Source: Salmonirosea sp038204185 (GTDB lineage: Bacteria > Bacteroidota > Bacteroidia > Cytophagales > Spirosomataceae). From it: a DNA stretch of 8,766 bases. Shown here piece after piece: positions 1-6,410 of the stretch (its first letter is position 1; each line of letters begins with the position of its first letter). Below the pieces are notes generated by a model. It made no database searches and was not told where the DNA came from. It was given only the letters and a program-made list of their open reading frames with translations. A program made the translations under genes and the position numbers. Location: assembly GCA_038204185.1 (NCBI GenBank), contig JBBRDE010000243.1, positions 1 through 8,766 of the forward strand, written 5' to 3'.

Positions 1-1
1 A

Positions 2-535
2 CTTAATGATCCGCATCCCAAACTCGTGGAAACACGCTATAACTTTGCCCAGCCGGATGCTACGCAGGTGATAGGCGACGATGTTTTCTGTTGCCTGGGT
101 ACCACCATGATACAGGCGGGTTCCAAAGAAGCATTCTACGCCGTAGATTATGAATACCCCGTACAAACGGCCCGCTTTGCCCGGCAGAATGGGGCTACGC
201 AGTACCTGATCGTGAGTTCGATGGGGGCCGATCCGAAGTCCTCCTTTTTTTATAATCGCGTTAAGGGTGAAGTAGAAGAAACCCTGCGCTTGGTGGGATT
301 CGACAGCCTGCATATTTTTCGCCCTTCCCTGTTGCTGGGCAATCGTGAGGAACAAAGAATGGGCGAAAAAATAGGGGAAACCTTGATGCGAATTTTTAAG
401 CCCATTATGGTAGGGCCGCTCCAAAAGTACCGGGCCATCGACTCGGCGAAGGTAGCCCGTGCCATGATGGCCTGCGCCTGCCGGGAACAGACCGGTGTCA
501 TTGTGCATGAATCGAACGAATTACAAGCCTACTGA
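2..535 (+). CDS. NAD(P)-binding TIP30/HTATIP2-like short-chain dehydrogenase, 5'-truncated
   Basis: This is the C-terminal part of an atypical short-chain dehydrogenase. The reading frame is open to the left edge (codons from position 2), so the start and the N-terminal glycine-rich NAD(P) motif lie outside the window. The GTG at 26 is internal, not a convincing start. What can be seen matches the TIP30/HTATIP2 family as I recall it: VFCCLGTT after the nucleotide-binding region, SSMGAD at the end of the next strand, then YNRVKGEVE, which carries the YxxxK active-site pair, and FRPSLLLGNR. The family binds NADP(H) in the cytoplasm and its bacterial substrates are generally unknown. The stop codon lies one base before the next start, so the two genes are probably co-transcribed. 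The family call is firm and the reaction is unknown. Confidence 0.88.
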   Translation, partial: LNDPHPKLVETRYNFAQPDATQVIGDDVFCCLGTTMIQAGSKEAFYAVDYEYPVQTARFARQNGATQYLIVSSMGADPKSSFFYNRVKGEVEETLRLVGFDSLHIFRPSLLLGNREEQRMGEKIGETLMRIFKPIMVGPLQKYRAIDSAKVARAMMACACREQTGVIVHESNELQAY

Positions 536-536
536 C

Positions 537-980
537 ATGGAACTGCTTATCCGCAGTGCTGACTCCACGGATGTTGAAGTCCTGTACGCAATGCTATGTG
601 ATCTGGAAAATGAAAAGCTTGATAAGCAACGCTTTACGGAAGTTTTCCAGAAAAATATGGAAAACAAATATATAACTTACCTCCTTGCTGAGCTAGACGG
701 CCAACCCGTTGGTATGGCCAGTTGCCATGTTCAACAACTTCTACATCATGCGGCGCCCGTAGGGGAAATACAAGAAATGTACGTGAATCCCGAATTCCGT
801 TCGCAGGGCGTCGGCCAGCAATTAGTTGAAGCAATCGTTGTGTTTGCCCGGCAGCGAGGGAGCGATCAACTGGAAGTTACCACCAATCAAGTTCGGATGG
901 ATACTCATCGCTTTTATGAGCGGGAAGGATTTCAAAGAACGCATTATAAAATGGTCAGAAGGGAAGGAGATAAGTGTTAA
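537..980 (+). CDS. phnO: GNAT N-acetyltransferase, PhnO-like (aminoalkylphosphonate acetyltransferase)
   Basis: A 147-residue acetyl-CoA-dependent GNAT enzyme. The ATG at 537 is chosen because it follows the upstream stop by one base and the protein then begins at the usual first beta strand (MELLIRSA). An ATG at 495 would add 14 unrelated residues inside the upstream gene. The acetyl-CoA loop is RSQGVG at residues 88-93 (RxxGxG), after GEIQEMYVNP. Y127 in HRFYEREGF is at the usual general-acid position. Compared from memory with E. coli PhnO, it shares the LHH element, GEIQE, and the TN..R.D.HRFY.REG segment along its whole length. PhnO acetylates aminoalkylphosphonates such as aminomethylphosphonate. 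No other phn gene is visible, so the true substrate could be another small amine. No Shine-Dalgarno sequence was found, so translational coupling is likely. Confidence 0.8.
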   Translation: MELLIRSADSTDVEVLYAMLCDLENEKLDKQRFTEVFQKNMENKYITYLLAELDGQPVGMASCHVQQLLHHAAPVGEIQEMYVNPEFRSQGVGQQLVEAIVVFARQRGSDQLEVTTNQVRMDTHRFYEREGFQRTHYKMVRREGDKC

Positions 981-998
981 AGCAGAGGGTAGCTACAC

Positions 999-1030
999 AA
1001 AAAAGGATACCTCAAGATGAAGTACCCTTT
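999..1030 (-). terminator. Intrinsic terminator of the minus-strand secreted-protein gene
   Basis: Arms 1022-1030 and 1002-1010 form a 9-bp stem with an 11-nt loop. Read on the minus strand, the arms are AAAGGGTAC and GTATCCTTT, fully paired with one G-U wobble. They are followed by a run of six U (complement of 999-1004, overlapping the stem foot). Read on the plus strand, the wobble becomes an A-C mismatch and no U run follows. The site lies about 35 bases beyond the minus-strand stop codon at 1065. Confidence 0.7.
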
Positions 1031-1064
1031 CCAACTACCCTAAACCTTCAACTAACTATGGTCT

Positions 1065-1502
1065 TTAATATCTCCGTTGAGCGACTCGGTTGCGCTCTTT
1101 TTTGGAATCGTATTTCTCATACCGGATTCCTTTGATAAGTTTTTTCAAATCGTTGCTCAGTTCGCGCGTTTCGCGACGGGTGAGGTCCCGGTTGGCCAGG
1201 TAACGACGTTCTTTGGCATTAATGCGCTCGTATTCATTCAGCAAGCGAATGGCCTCATGGGTAGTCAGGGTGCCCTGGGCGATCCCGTCGCCGATACGGG
1301 TGCGGGCTTCACGCTGTAAATCATTAAGCATCTGTGCTTCCTGACGATCATTGGCAGGCAGGCGTGCCTCCTGGCGTCCGGACTCGTGGCGGCGATCATT
1401 ATGATGGGAACGTGGCCCCTTGTCATAACGGCCCGATCCCTGCGCAAAGGCACTGCCCGTCAGAAAGAGGATTAAAGCGGCGACGGCGATTTGTTTTTTC
1501 AT
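1065..1502 (-). CDS. Small basic secreted protein of unknown function
   Basis: A 145-residue protein. The N-terminus is a typical Sec signal peptide: MKKQ, a hydrophobic stretch at about residues 5-17, and a likely signal peptidase I cut after SAFA (residue 20). It lacks a lipobox cysteine, so the mature protein should be periplasmic or secreted. The mature part has a hydrophilic His/Arg/Asp-rich segment (about 25-55) and then a charged, probably helical region. This holds an approximate internal duplication: QGTLTTHEAIRLLNEYERI (about 76-94) against NRDLTRRETRELSNDLKKL (about 104-122), both of the form xLTxxExxxL. Similar patterns occur in other small uncharacterised periplasmic proteins. 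No catalytic motif is visible. The start is preceded by purine-rich AGAGGGAG, which could serve as a ribosome binding site. The gene appears monocistronic, with its own terminator. Real gene: confident. Function: unknown. Confidence 0.8.
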   Translation of the reverse strand: MKKQIAVAALILFLTGSAFAQGSGRYDKGPRSHHNDRRHESGRQEARLPANDRQEAQMLNDLQREARTRIGDGIAQGTLTTHEAIRLLNEYERINAKERRYLANRDLTRRETRELSNDLKKLIKGIRYEKYDSKKERNRVAQRRY

Positions 1503-1679
1503 GGCTCCCTCTAATTTTTTGGGTTACGAGGGTTAGAGAGCCTGATAGGGAAGTGGTTTAAAAGCGCATCTGTTAATGAATGTTAACGAGGGGCCGACAG
1601 CAGTAGCAAAGTGCTCACGGGGCAAAACCATAAGGTTTTTCAGGGAAATGGGTAGATCGAACCAAAGCCCATTTTTTAA

Positions 1680-1719
1680 AACTTTCAACTTTCAACTTTC
1701 AACTTTCAACTTTCAACTC
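1680..1719. repeat. Heptanucleotide tandem repeat AACTTTC, five copies plus a partial
   Basis: Perfect units begin at 1680, 1687, 1694, 1701 and 1708, followed by the partial AACTC at 1715. On the minus strand the unit is GAAAGTT. The array overlaps the 3' end of plsC: the last residues (LKVES) and the TGA stop at 1699-1701 lie inside it. Because 7 is not a multiple of 3 and the minus-strand unit contains TGA, any minus-strand frame entering the array stops within it, while all plus-strand frames stay open. No gene was found in the rest of the 1503-1698 interval. Confidence 0.95.
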
Positions 1720-2439
1720 AGAAAGTATTGCCGCCTGCACCACCTGGGCGATTTCATCGGGTGTTTTCCCGGTGGGCTCGATGCCGGGTAGTACCGTCCA
1801 CGACATGCGGGTAAACGAAGTAAGGGGAAAAAGCCCCTTGGGATTGAAGGTCCCGGTACCCTGAATCGCTACGGGGACGACCAGCGCGTCGGGGGCTTTT
1901 TTGAGCAGCGCCATGAGCCCCCCGGCGGCGAAGGGTTTCATGGTGCCGGAGGAGGAGCGGGTACCTTCCGGGAAAATAGCCGCCGAACCTTTAGTATCCT
2001 GAATGCGCTTTCCTAGTTTGGCAATTTCCACCACGGCCTGTTTGCCATCTTTGCGATTGATGAGGGCGGCTCCACCCACCCGTAGGTTATAAGAAATGCC
2101 TGGAATGCCTTTTGCCAGTTCAATCTTGGACACGAAAAGCGGGTAATACTTACGCAGGAACCAGATCAGGCCGGGGATATCGAACATGCTCTGATGGTTG
2201 GCCACAAAAATAATCGGACGATTCCCGGGTAATTCGGTGCGATTTTTGAAATGAACGTGGCTACCGGTAAGGTACCAGCCATGAACGAGGCAGAAATTAA
2301 ACCAGATCACCGTTTTCTTATGAGCTTCTTTACCAAATAGGGTATAGACTACCACCTGGACCACGTGGAAAATAAGCAGCATCACCCCGAAAAACAGGAG
2401 ATACACACAGCTTAGAATATAGTCGAGAATTTTTTTCAC
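1699..2439 (-). CDS. plsC: 1-acyl-sn-glycerol-3-phosphate acyltransferase (PlsC)
   Basis: This enzyme makes phosphatidic acid by adding an acyl chain to lysophosphatidic acid at the inner membrane, the second acylation in phospholipid synthesis. The family blocks are present in order: the catalytic NHQSMFD (NHxxxxD), then FPEGTRS, the acyl-acceptor phosphate-binding block, then VPVAIQGTG near the C-terminus. A hydrophobic N-terminal segment (ILDYILSCVYLLFFGVMLLIF) fits a membrane anchor. No ATG starts the frame. I chose GTG at 2439, giving a VKKILDYIL N-terminus (246 residues) like other Bacteroidota PlsC proteins. TTG at 2460 would add seven polar residues and cannot be excluded. The stop codon and last residues fall inside the heptamer array. 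The gene diverges from an acyl-ACP desaturase, which fits a shared role in membrane lipid make-up. Confidence 0.93.
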   Translation of the reverse strand: MKKILDYILSCVYLLFFGVMLLIFHVVQVVVYTLFGKEAHKKTVIWFNFCLVHGWYLTGSHVHFKNRTELPGNRPIIFVANHQSMFDIPGLIWFLRKYYPLFVSKIELAKGIPGISYNLRVGGAALINRKDGKQAVVEIAKLGKRIQDTKGSAAIFPEGTRSSSGTMKPFAAGGLMALLKKAPDALVVPVAIQGTGTFNPKGLFPLTSFTRMSWTVLPGIEPTGKTPDEIAQVVQAAILSELKVES

Positions 2440-2558
2440 AGAAGTGTTTTTTTCGGCCAAATTACAGCAAATGGAAGTAGATTGCGAAATTCTGCAATTA
2501 TTACGTATCTTAATCCATTATCCCGACCTTTGTAAAAAGTACTATAAATTCATTCATC
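2440..2558. promoter_or_regulatory. Divergent promoter region between plsC and the desaturase
   Basis: This AT-rich stretch separates two divergent lipid genes and must hold the desaturase promoter and probably that of plsC. GACCTTTG at 2525-2532 matches seven of eight positions of the Bacteroidota -7 consensus TAnnTTTG and lies 26 bases before the desaturase ATG. No matching TTTG was seen at the expected -33 distance. No clear operator dyad was found. The exact element is a weak call. Confidence 0.35.
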
Positions 2559-3542
2559 ATGCAAACCGAACTAAGTGCCCCCCGCATCGAAGTCATGCAG
2601 TTTGTTGGTCAGAAACTGGACTCGCTGCTGGACGAATATCTTAAACCGATCGATCAAAACTGGCAACCCTCGGACTTCCTGCCCGACTCGGGACAGGAGT
2701 CCTTTATCAACGACGTAAAATTATTACAGGAAAGCTGTCGCGAACTACCCTATGACTACATGGCCGTGCTGATTGGCGACACCATTACCGAGGAAGCCCT
2801 ACCTACCTACGAATCGTGGCTGATGGATGTAGTAGGCGTTGACCAGGTACACGAGCCCCACGGCTGGGCGCAATGGGTAAGGATGTGGACCGCCGAAGAA
2901 AACCGCCACGGCGACCTGCTCAACAAGTACCTCTACCTCTCGGGACGCGTGAATATGCGAGCCATGGAGGTTTCTACCCAGTACCTGATTGCCGATGGAT
3001 TTGACATTGGCACGGGCCGCGATCCTTACCGGAATTTTGTCTATACCTCCTTTCAGGAATTGGCCACCAATGTGTCGCACCGCCGCACGGCTACCCTGTC
3101 CAAGCAGTTTGGCAATCCGCATCTCTCGAAAATCTGCGGCGTAATCGCCTCCGACGAAATGCGTCATGCCAAAGCCTACAAAGAATTCGTAACCCGGATT
3201 TTTGAGGTAGATCCATCGGAAATGATGCTGGCCTTTGAGGATATGATGAAGAAGAAGATCGTGATGCCTGCCCACTTTCTGCGTGAAACGGGGGTCAAAA
3301 TGGGCCAGACTTTCTCGCACTTCTCCGATGCCGCCCAGCGGCTAGGCGTGTACACCACCAACGACTACATCGACATTTTGGACTCCTTGCTGGCAGACTG
3401 GAAAATCGACCATGTTCGGGATCTGAACGAAAAAGCCGAAAAGGCACGGGATTATCTGATGGCTCTGCCCGCCCGTTTACGCCGCATCGCCGACCGCACC
3501 AAGGTTCCCGAGTTACAGTACGAATTCAGTTGGATTCGCTAG
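2559..3542 (+). CDS. Soluble di-iron acyl-ACP desaturase (stearoyl-ACP desaturase family)
   Basis: A 327-residue, membrane-free, ferritin-like di-iron protein of the fatty acid desaturase type 2 family. By comparison with the castor stearoyl-ACP 9-desaturase, all six iron ligands can be placed: E78 (ITEEALP), E114 and H117 (AEENRHGD), E167 (SFQELAT), E200 and H203 (SDEMRHA). The family uses O2 and reduced ferredoxin to put a cis double bond into an acyl chain on acyl carrier protein, in the cytoplasm. Which carbon is desaturated cannot be read from the sequence. The ATG at 2559 begins a normal family N-terminus. The gene diverges from plsC and is followed nine bases later by a GNAT gene, probably in one transcript. 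No truncation or missing ligand was seen. Confidence 0.95.
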   Translation: MQTELSAPRIEVMQFVGQKLDSLLDEYLKPIDQNWQPSDFLPDSGQESFINDVKLLQESCRELPYDYMAVLIGDTITEEALPTYESWLMDVVGVDQVHEPHGWAQWVRMWTAEENRHGDLLNKYLYLSGRVNMRAMEVSTQYLIADGFDIGTGRDPYRNFVYTSFQELATNVSHRRTATLSKQFGNPHLSKICGVIASDEMRHAKAYKEFVTRIFEVDPSEMMLAFEDMMKKKIVMPAHFLRETGVKMGQTFSHFSDAAQRLGVYTTNDYIDILDSLLADWKIDHVRDLNEKAEKARDYLMALPARLRRIADRTKVPELQYEFSWIR

Positions 3543-3551
3543 GGAAAAATC

Positions 3552-4025
3552 ATGGAGTGGAAACTTGTCGAAGCCTCGACGGACGAGCAGTTCAAAGCCG
3601 CCGTCGGACTTTTTAACGAATACATTGGCTCGCTGGATTTTGACCTGAATTTCCAGAACGTAGACCACGAACTCACGATCCTGCCTACCATGTACGGGCC
3701 GCCCACCGGGCGGCTCTTTCTGGTTCAGGCCGAGGGTACCTTCGTCGGGTGTGCCGCTTTGCGAAGGATTGAAAACGACACTACCTGCGAACTGAAACGG
3801 ATGTACCTGAGACCGGTGTACCGGGGTTTGGGTATTGGGAAAGCCATTATGGAAAAATCCATCGAATGCGCTCGCAGTCTTGGCTACACCGTTATGAAGC
3901 TGGACACAATCGGCTATAAGATGCCCTGGGCGGTGAAATTGTACGAATCCTACGGCTTTCGGGAAACTACCCCCTATAACAAAAATCCGCACGAAGGGGT
4001 ACTTTACTTTGAGCGGGAGATATAA
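3552..4025 (+). CDS. GNAT family N-acetyltransferase, substrate unknown
   Basis: A 157-residue GNAT domain filling the whole protein. The acetyl-CoA loop is RGLGIG (residues 91-96), after ELKRMYLRPVY. The fold ends with KLYESYGF, where Y131 is at the usual general-acid position, and the NPHEGVLYFE strand. It belongs to the widespread group with CELKRMYLRP...RGLGIG...MKLDT...LYESYGF, whose substrates are mostly undefined. It starts nine bases after the desaturase stop, and the purine-rich AGGGA overlapping that stop may serve as its ribosome binding site, so co-expression with the desaturase is likely. A strong terminator follows. There is no evidence that it acts on lipids. It is not closely similar to the PhnO-like protein earlier in the window. 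Confidence 0.9.
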   Translation: MEWKLVEASTDEQFKAAVGLFNEYIGSLDFDLNFQNVDHELTILPTMYGPPTGRLFLVQAEGTFVGCAALRRIENDTTCELKRMYLRPVYRGLGIGKAIMEKSIECARSLGYTVMKLDTIGYKMPWAVKLYESYGFRETTPYNKNPHEGVLYFEREI

Positions 4026-4029
4026 TAAT

Positions 4030-4105
4030 GGAGGAAAGGGAAAAGGATCAAAGAGGATGTAGAGTATATCCTTGTTATACCTTCCTCCTTTCCTCCTTTT
4101 TCTTT
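4030..4105 (+). terminator. Large hairpin terminator after the desaturase-GNAT genes
   Basis: GGAGGAAAGG at 4030-4039 pairs perfectly with CCTTTCCTCC at 4087-4096. The 47-nt interior can form a further hairpin (AAGGAT 4043-4048 with ATCCTT 4068-4073). The plus strand continues with five T and then CTTT, so it fits termination of the plus-strand genes. It lies directly between two convergent genes, and its T run touches the stop codon of the minus-strand glycosidase, so it may also limit transcription from that side. The arms are almost pure purine and pure pyrimidine. Confidence 0.75.
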
Positions 4106-5240
4106 ACTTTCCCGTCGCCTTCTTAATCGCGGCCGTTTCGGCGGGATCGATGGGGGTACCATCGGCTTTCAGAATTTCATGAAACCAGATCTTCGGTTCG
4201 CGACCATTGACGTAGGGATTCTGCCAGCTATCCCAGGGTAGGTAGGTTTGGGTTTTACCGGCTACGAAACCCCAGTTCACCATTCCAACATTGTATTTTT
4301 TGGCAATAGGTAGGTGCGTTTGGAACAGACTGTTATTGCCCCGCGCCATAAACTCAGTGCAAATCATCGGACGGTCCTGTGTCTTCAATTGCTTGATGAC
4401 TTCCTCAAATGAGGCCGCATCGGCATAGTGATGGAAGGTCAGTATGTCGGAATTTTCGTATTGCACCTTCTCGATGGCGCTCCAATTCTTTGGGTCACTC
4501 ACGTCCCGATTTTTACTGAAAATCCACGTACCTGACGATAAGGGCTGCGTTGGGCTCACGGCCCGAGCCCACTGGAACACATCGTCGAGTAAGTGCGTGA
4601 CAATTTCCCGCTTGCGCTCGGGCTCCTGTTTCAAATTGTTACGCCCATAACTGCTGTCGTTGGTATTGTCTGGTTCGTTCCACACGTCCCACATCAGGAT
4701 GCGCGGGTCTTTGCCGAATGTCCGCACGACGCCCTGCACGTAGGCTTTCAGGCGGGGGTACTCCGATACGTCGGTGAGCGCAGCTGCACCGGGACTTTGC
4801 AGCCAGCCAGAATTGTGAATACCGGGGGTAGGTTCATGCTGCTTGCCCAGCTTGGGGAACGGGTCCCAGCAGGAGTCGAAAAGCACGAGAATGGGTTTGA
4901 TTTTGTGCTTGGCGCAGATGTCCAGAAACTGATCCAGCCGCTTGGTGAAGCCTGTGGAATCCTGCCACAGCAGGTCGTGGAGGTACACGCGGGCGGTATT
5001 GGCACCCAAATTTTCGGCCCAGCCCAGTTCTTTGTCAATTTCCTTAGGATTGAAAGTCTCAGGCTGGAACATTTCCAGTTGGTTGATCGCGCTGGCAGGA
5101 GTGAAATTGGAGCCGAATAGCCACGGCTGCTTGGCGTACCAGGTGTCGGCCTGCGCTATCGACCAGCGCTGGGGCGGCTGATTTTGGGCGAAAGCAAAGG
5201 TATTTAAACAGACAAGAAAAAGAATCAGAACTCTTTTCAT
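4104..5240 (-). CDS. Secreted glycoside hydrolase, TIM barrel, clan GH-A (GH5-like)
   Basis: About 378 residues. The start at 5240 gives a classic signal peptide (MKRVLILFLV..FAFA, cut before QNQPP). An ATG at 5249 would add only MIC. The mature protein has clan GH-A landmarks (numbered from the 5249 start): ARVYLHD near residue 87, the acid/base glutamate in DVWNEP (E192) at the end of strand 4, FHHY near 273, and the nucleophile glutamate in ICTEF (E299) at strand 7. The family cleaves beta-linked polysaccharides or oligosaccharides by a retaining mechanism, and cellulase, mannanase or mannosidase activities are all possible. No carbohydrate-binding module, Por secretion domain or SusC/D genes are seen, so this is not part of a visible polysaccharide utilisation locus. 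It should act in the periplasm or outside the cell. Confidence 0.88.
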   Translation of the reverse strand: MKRVLILFLVCLNTFAFAQNQPPQRWSIAQADTWYAKQPWLFGSNFTPASAINQLEMFQPETFNPKEIDKELGWAENLGANTARVYLHDLLWQDSTGFTKRLDQFLDICAKHKIKPILVLFDSCWDPFPKLGKQHEPTPGIHNSGWLQSPGAAALTDVSEYPRLKAYVQGVVRTFGKDPRILMWDVWNEPDNTNDSSYGRNNLKQEPERKREIVTHLLDDVFQWARAVSPTQPLSSGTWIFSKNRDVSDPKNWSAIEKVQYENSDILTFHHYADAASFEEVIKQLKTQDRPMICTEFMARGNNSLFQTHLPIAKKYNVGMVNWGFVAGKTQTYLPWDSWQNPYVNGREPKIWFHEILKADGTPIDPAETAAIKKATGK

Positions 5241-5365
5241 ACAAATCATTTTGAGAATTTGGGTAAAAATAGGTTGATTGGTAGGAGGTTCACGGACTGT
5301 CTTAAAAGAATGAATGTATACCCCTCACTTTACAAAAGCGTGAAATTCTATTTTTAACCTCGTTC

Positions 5366-5370
5366 AGGAG
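5366..5370 (+). promoter_or_regulatory. Shine-Dalgarno-like AGGAG before the serine hydrolase
   Basis: AGGAG ends ten bases before the ATG at 5381, the clearest SD-like site in the window. The rest of the 140-bp divergent interval (5241-5380) is AT-rich, must contain promoters for the glycosidase and the serine hydrolase, and shows no element I can place with confidence. Confidence 0.45.
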
Positions 5371-5380
5371 TAATAAATCT

Positions 5381-6313
5381 ATGAGAAATCGCTATTTTTT
5401 GTTGATAATCAGCATGTTACTGTTTTTGGAATTGCACGCGCAATCGGTGGCTATCGGTACTACCCGTACGGATAAGGAACTAACCCGTCAGGTAGCCCAA
5501 GCTATTAAAGGTTTTAAGGGTGAGGTTGGTGTTTATATTCAGAATCTACGTACCAAACGCACCGTTGAAATTAACGCCGATACGCTGTTCCCGACGGCTA
5601 GCATGATCAAGGTACCCATCCTGTGTGGGGTGTTTGACAAGCTAGAAAAAGGCGAACTGAAATACGACCAGATACTTACCTACCGCGATTCGCTGCACTA
5701 TGACGATGGTGTGGTAGGTTCGCTGCGCGACAGTGCCCAAATTCCCCTGAGTTACGTGCTGATGCTGATGGAAACGCTCTCGGACAATACGGGTAGCTTG
5801 TGGGTACAGGCTTTGGCGGGTGGAGGTACCTTTATTAATGAGTGGTTGGAACAGCAGGGTTTCAAAAACACGCGCGTCAACTCCCGTACGCCCGAACGGC
5901 AGGAAGCCCAGAAAACCTACGGCTGGGGACAAACTACGCCCCGTGAAATGGCGAAGCTTCTGGTGATGATTCGGACGGGAAATGCTGTCAGTCCGGCGGC
6001 TAGTGAACGGATGTACCGGCTGTTGGGAAGGCAATTCTGGGATGCCCAGGCACTTTCACAAATTCCACCCACGATTCAGGTGATTGCCAAGAACGGCGCC
6101 GTAAACCAAGCGAAATCGGAAGTGGTACTGGTTTATGCGCCGCACGGCGAGTACGTCTTTTGCATCACCACCAAAAACCAGGCTGACGAGCGCTGGCAAC
6201 CCGATAATGAGGGCTACGTGCTGTTGCGTACCCTCTCGCGCCTGATTTGGAATCACTACGAACCCCACTACGACTGGCAACCGCTGATCGATTCACCCAA
6301 GTGGCAGTATTGA
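5381..6313 (+). CDS. Exported serine hydrolase, class A beta-lactamase/PBP fold
   Basis: A 310-residue protein with a Sec signal peptide (cut after LHA, residue 20). The penicillin-recognising serine hydrolase motifs are in order and well spaced: SMIK (S74, K77; nucleophile and base), SDN (134-136), and KNG (237-239) where most class A enzymes have KTG. The omega-loop region reads NSRTPERQE (168-175). It lacks the usual ExxLN, so the deacylating glutamate of class A enzymes is not obvious, although E172 is close by. A related pattern (VNSRTP...YGWGQTTPREM) is, as I recall, common in Bacteroidota 'serine hydrolase' proteins not shown to give resistance. It may act on peptidoglycan or an unknown substrate in the periplasm. 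No resistance claim can be made. The gene is divergent from the glycosidase and convergent with the primase-like gene. Confidence 0.88.
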   Translation: MRNRYFLLIISMLLFLELHAQSVAIGTTRTDKELTRQVAQAIKGFKGEVGVYIQNLRTKRTVEINADTLFPTASMIKVPILCGVFDKLEKGELKYDQILTYRDSLHYDDGVVGSLRDSAQIPLSYVLMLMETLSDNTGSLWVQALAGGGTFINEWLEQQGFKNTRVNSRTPERQEAQKTYGWGQTTPREMAKLLVMIRTGNAVSPAASERMYRLLGRQFWDAQALSQIPPTIQVIAKNGAVNQAKSEVVLVYAPHGEYVFCITTKNQADERWQPDNEGYVLLRTLSRLIWNHYEPHYDWQPLIDSPKWQY

Positions 6314-6375
6314 GTGGAAAATTTAAAGTTGAAAATGAAGAATTCTTGATTTGGAGAATTCTGGGACCACTCAAT
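6309..6375. terminator. Composite dyad between convergent serine hydrolase and primase genes
   Basis: An outer 9-bp perfect inverted repeat (ATTGAGTGG at 6309-6317, CCACTCAAT at 6367-6375) encloses two copies of the palindrome AGAATTCT (6339-6346 and 6355-6362), which can pair as an 8-bp stem with an 8-nt loop. It covers the serine hydrolase stop and ends just before the primase stop on the other strand. No long T run follows on either strand, so a bidirectional termination role is inferred from position and structure only. Confidence 0.4.
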
Positions 6376-6410
6376 TCATCACTCATCATTCCTCCATCCT
6401 CCATCCTTCT
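6369..6410. repeat. Degenerate heptamer repeat, six units
   Basis: Successive 7-base units on the plus strand are ACTCAAT, TCATCAC, TCATCAT, TCCTCCA, TCCTCCA and TCCTTCT, beginning at 6369, 6376, 6383, 6390, 6397 and 6404. The array encodes the last eight or so residues (DGGWRNDE) and the TGA stop (6379-6381) of the primase-like protein on the minus strand. As with the array at 1680, stops occur on the minus strand only. Confidence 0.85.

Noticed and set aside
1646..1674. Hairpin AAATGGG/CCCATTT as a plsC terminator
   Set aside because: The stem is 7 bp with a 15-nt loop and no U run follows on the minus strand. The T run is on the plus strand, where no gene precedes it.
1680..1719. CRISPR array
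   Set aside because: Seven-base units are contiguous without spacers, and no cas gene is nearby.
1576..1791. Plus-strand open frame running through the AACTTTC array
   Set aside because: The frame is open only because the repeat has no stops on that strand. The rest is antisense to plsC.
2799..3320. 173-codon minus-strand open frame inside the desaturase
   Set aside because: It is antisense to a fully conserved di-iron desaturase, has a His-rich product without family features, and no plausible leader.
3513..3992. 159-codon minus-strand open frame across the GNAT gene
   Set aside because: It is antisense to an intact GNAT domain and its product has no motif.
4593..5120. Long plus-strand open frame antisense to the glycosidase
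   Set aside because: It lies wholly opposite a gene with a signal peptide and catalytic motifs. Its product shows no recognisable domain and the frame is explained by codon bias of the real gene.
5381..6313. Acquired antibiotic resistance gene
   Set aside because: No integron, insertion sequence or composition break is visible, and the active-site motifs differ from known resistance enzymes.
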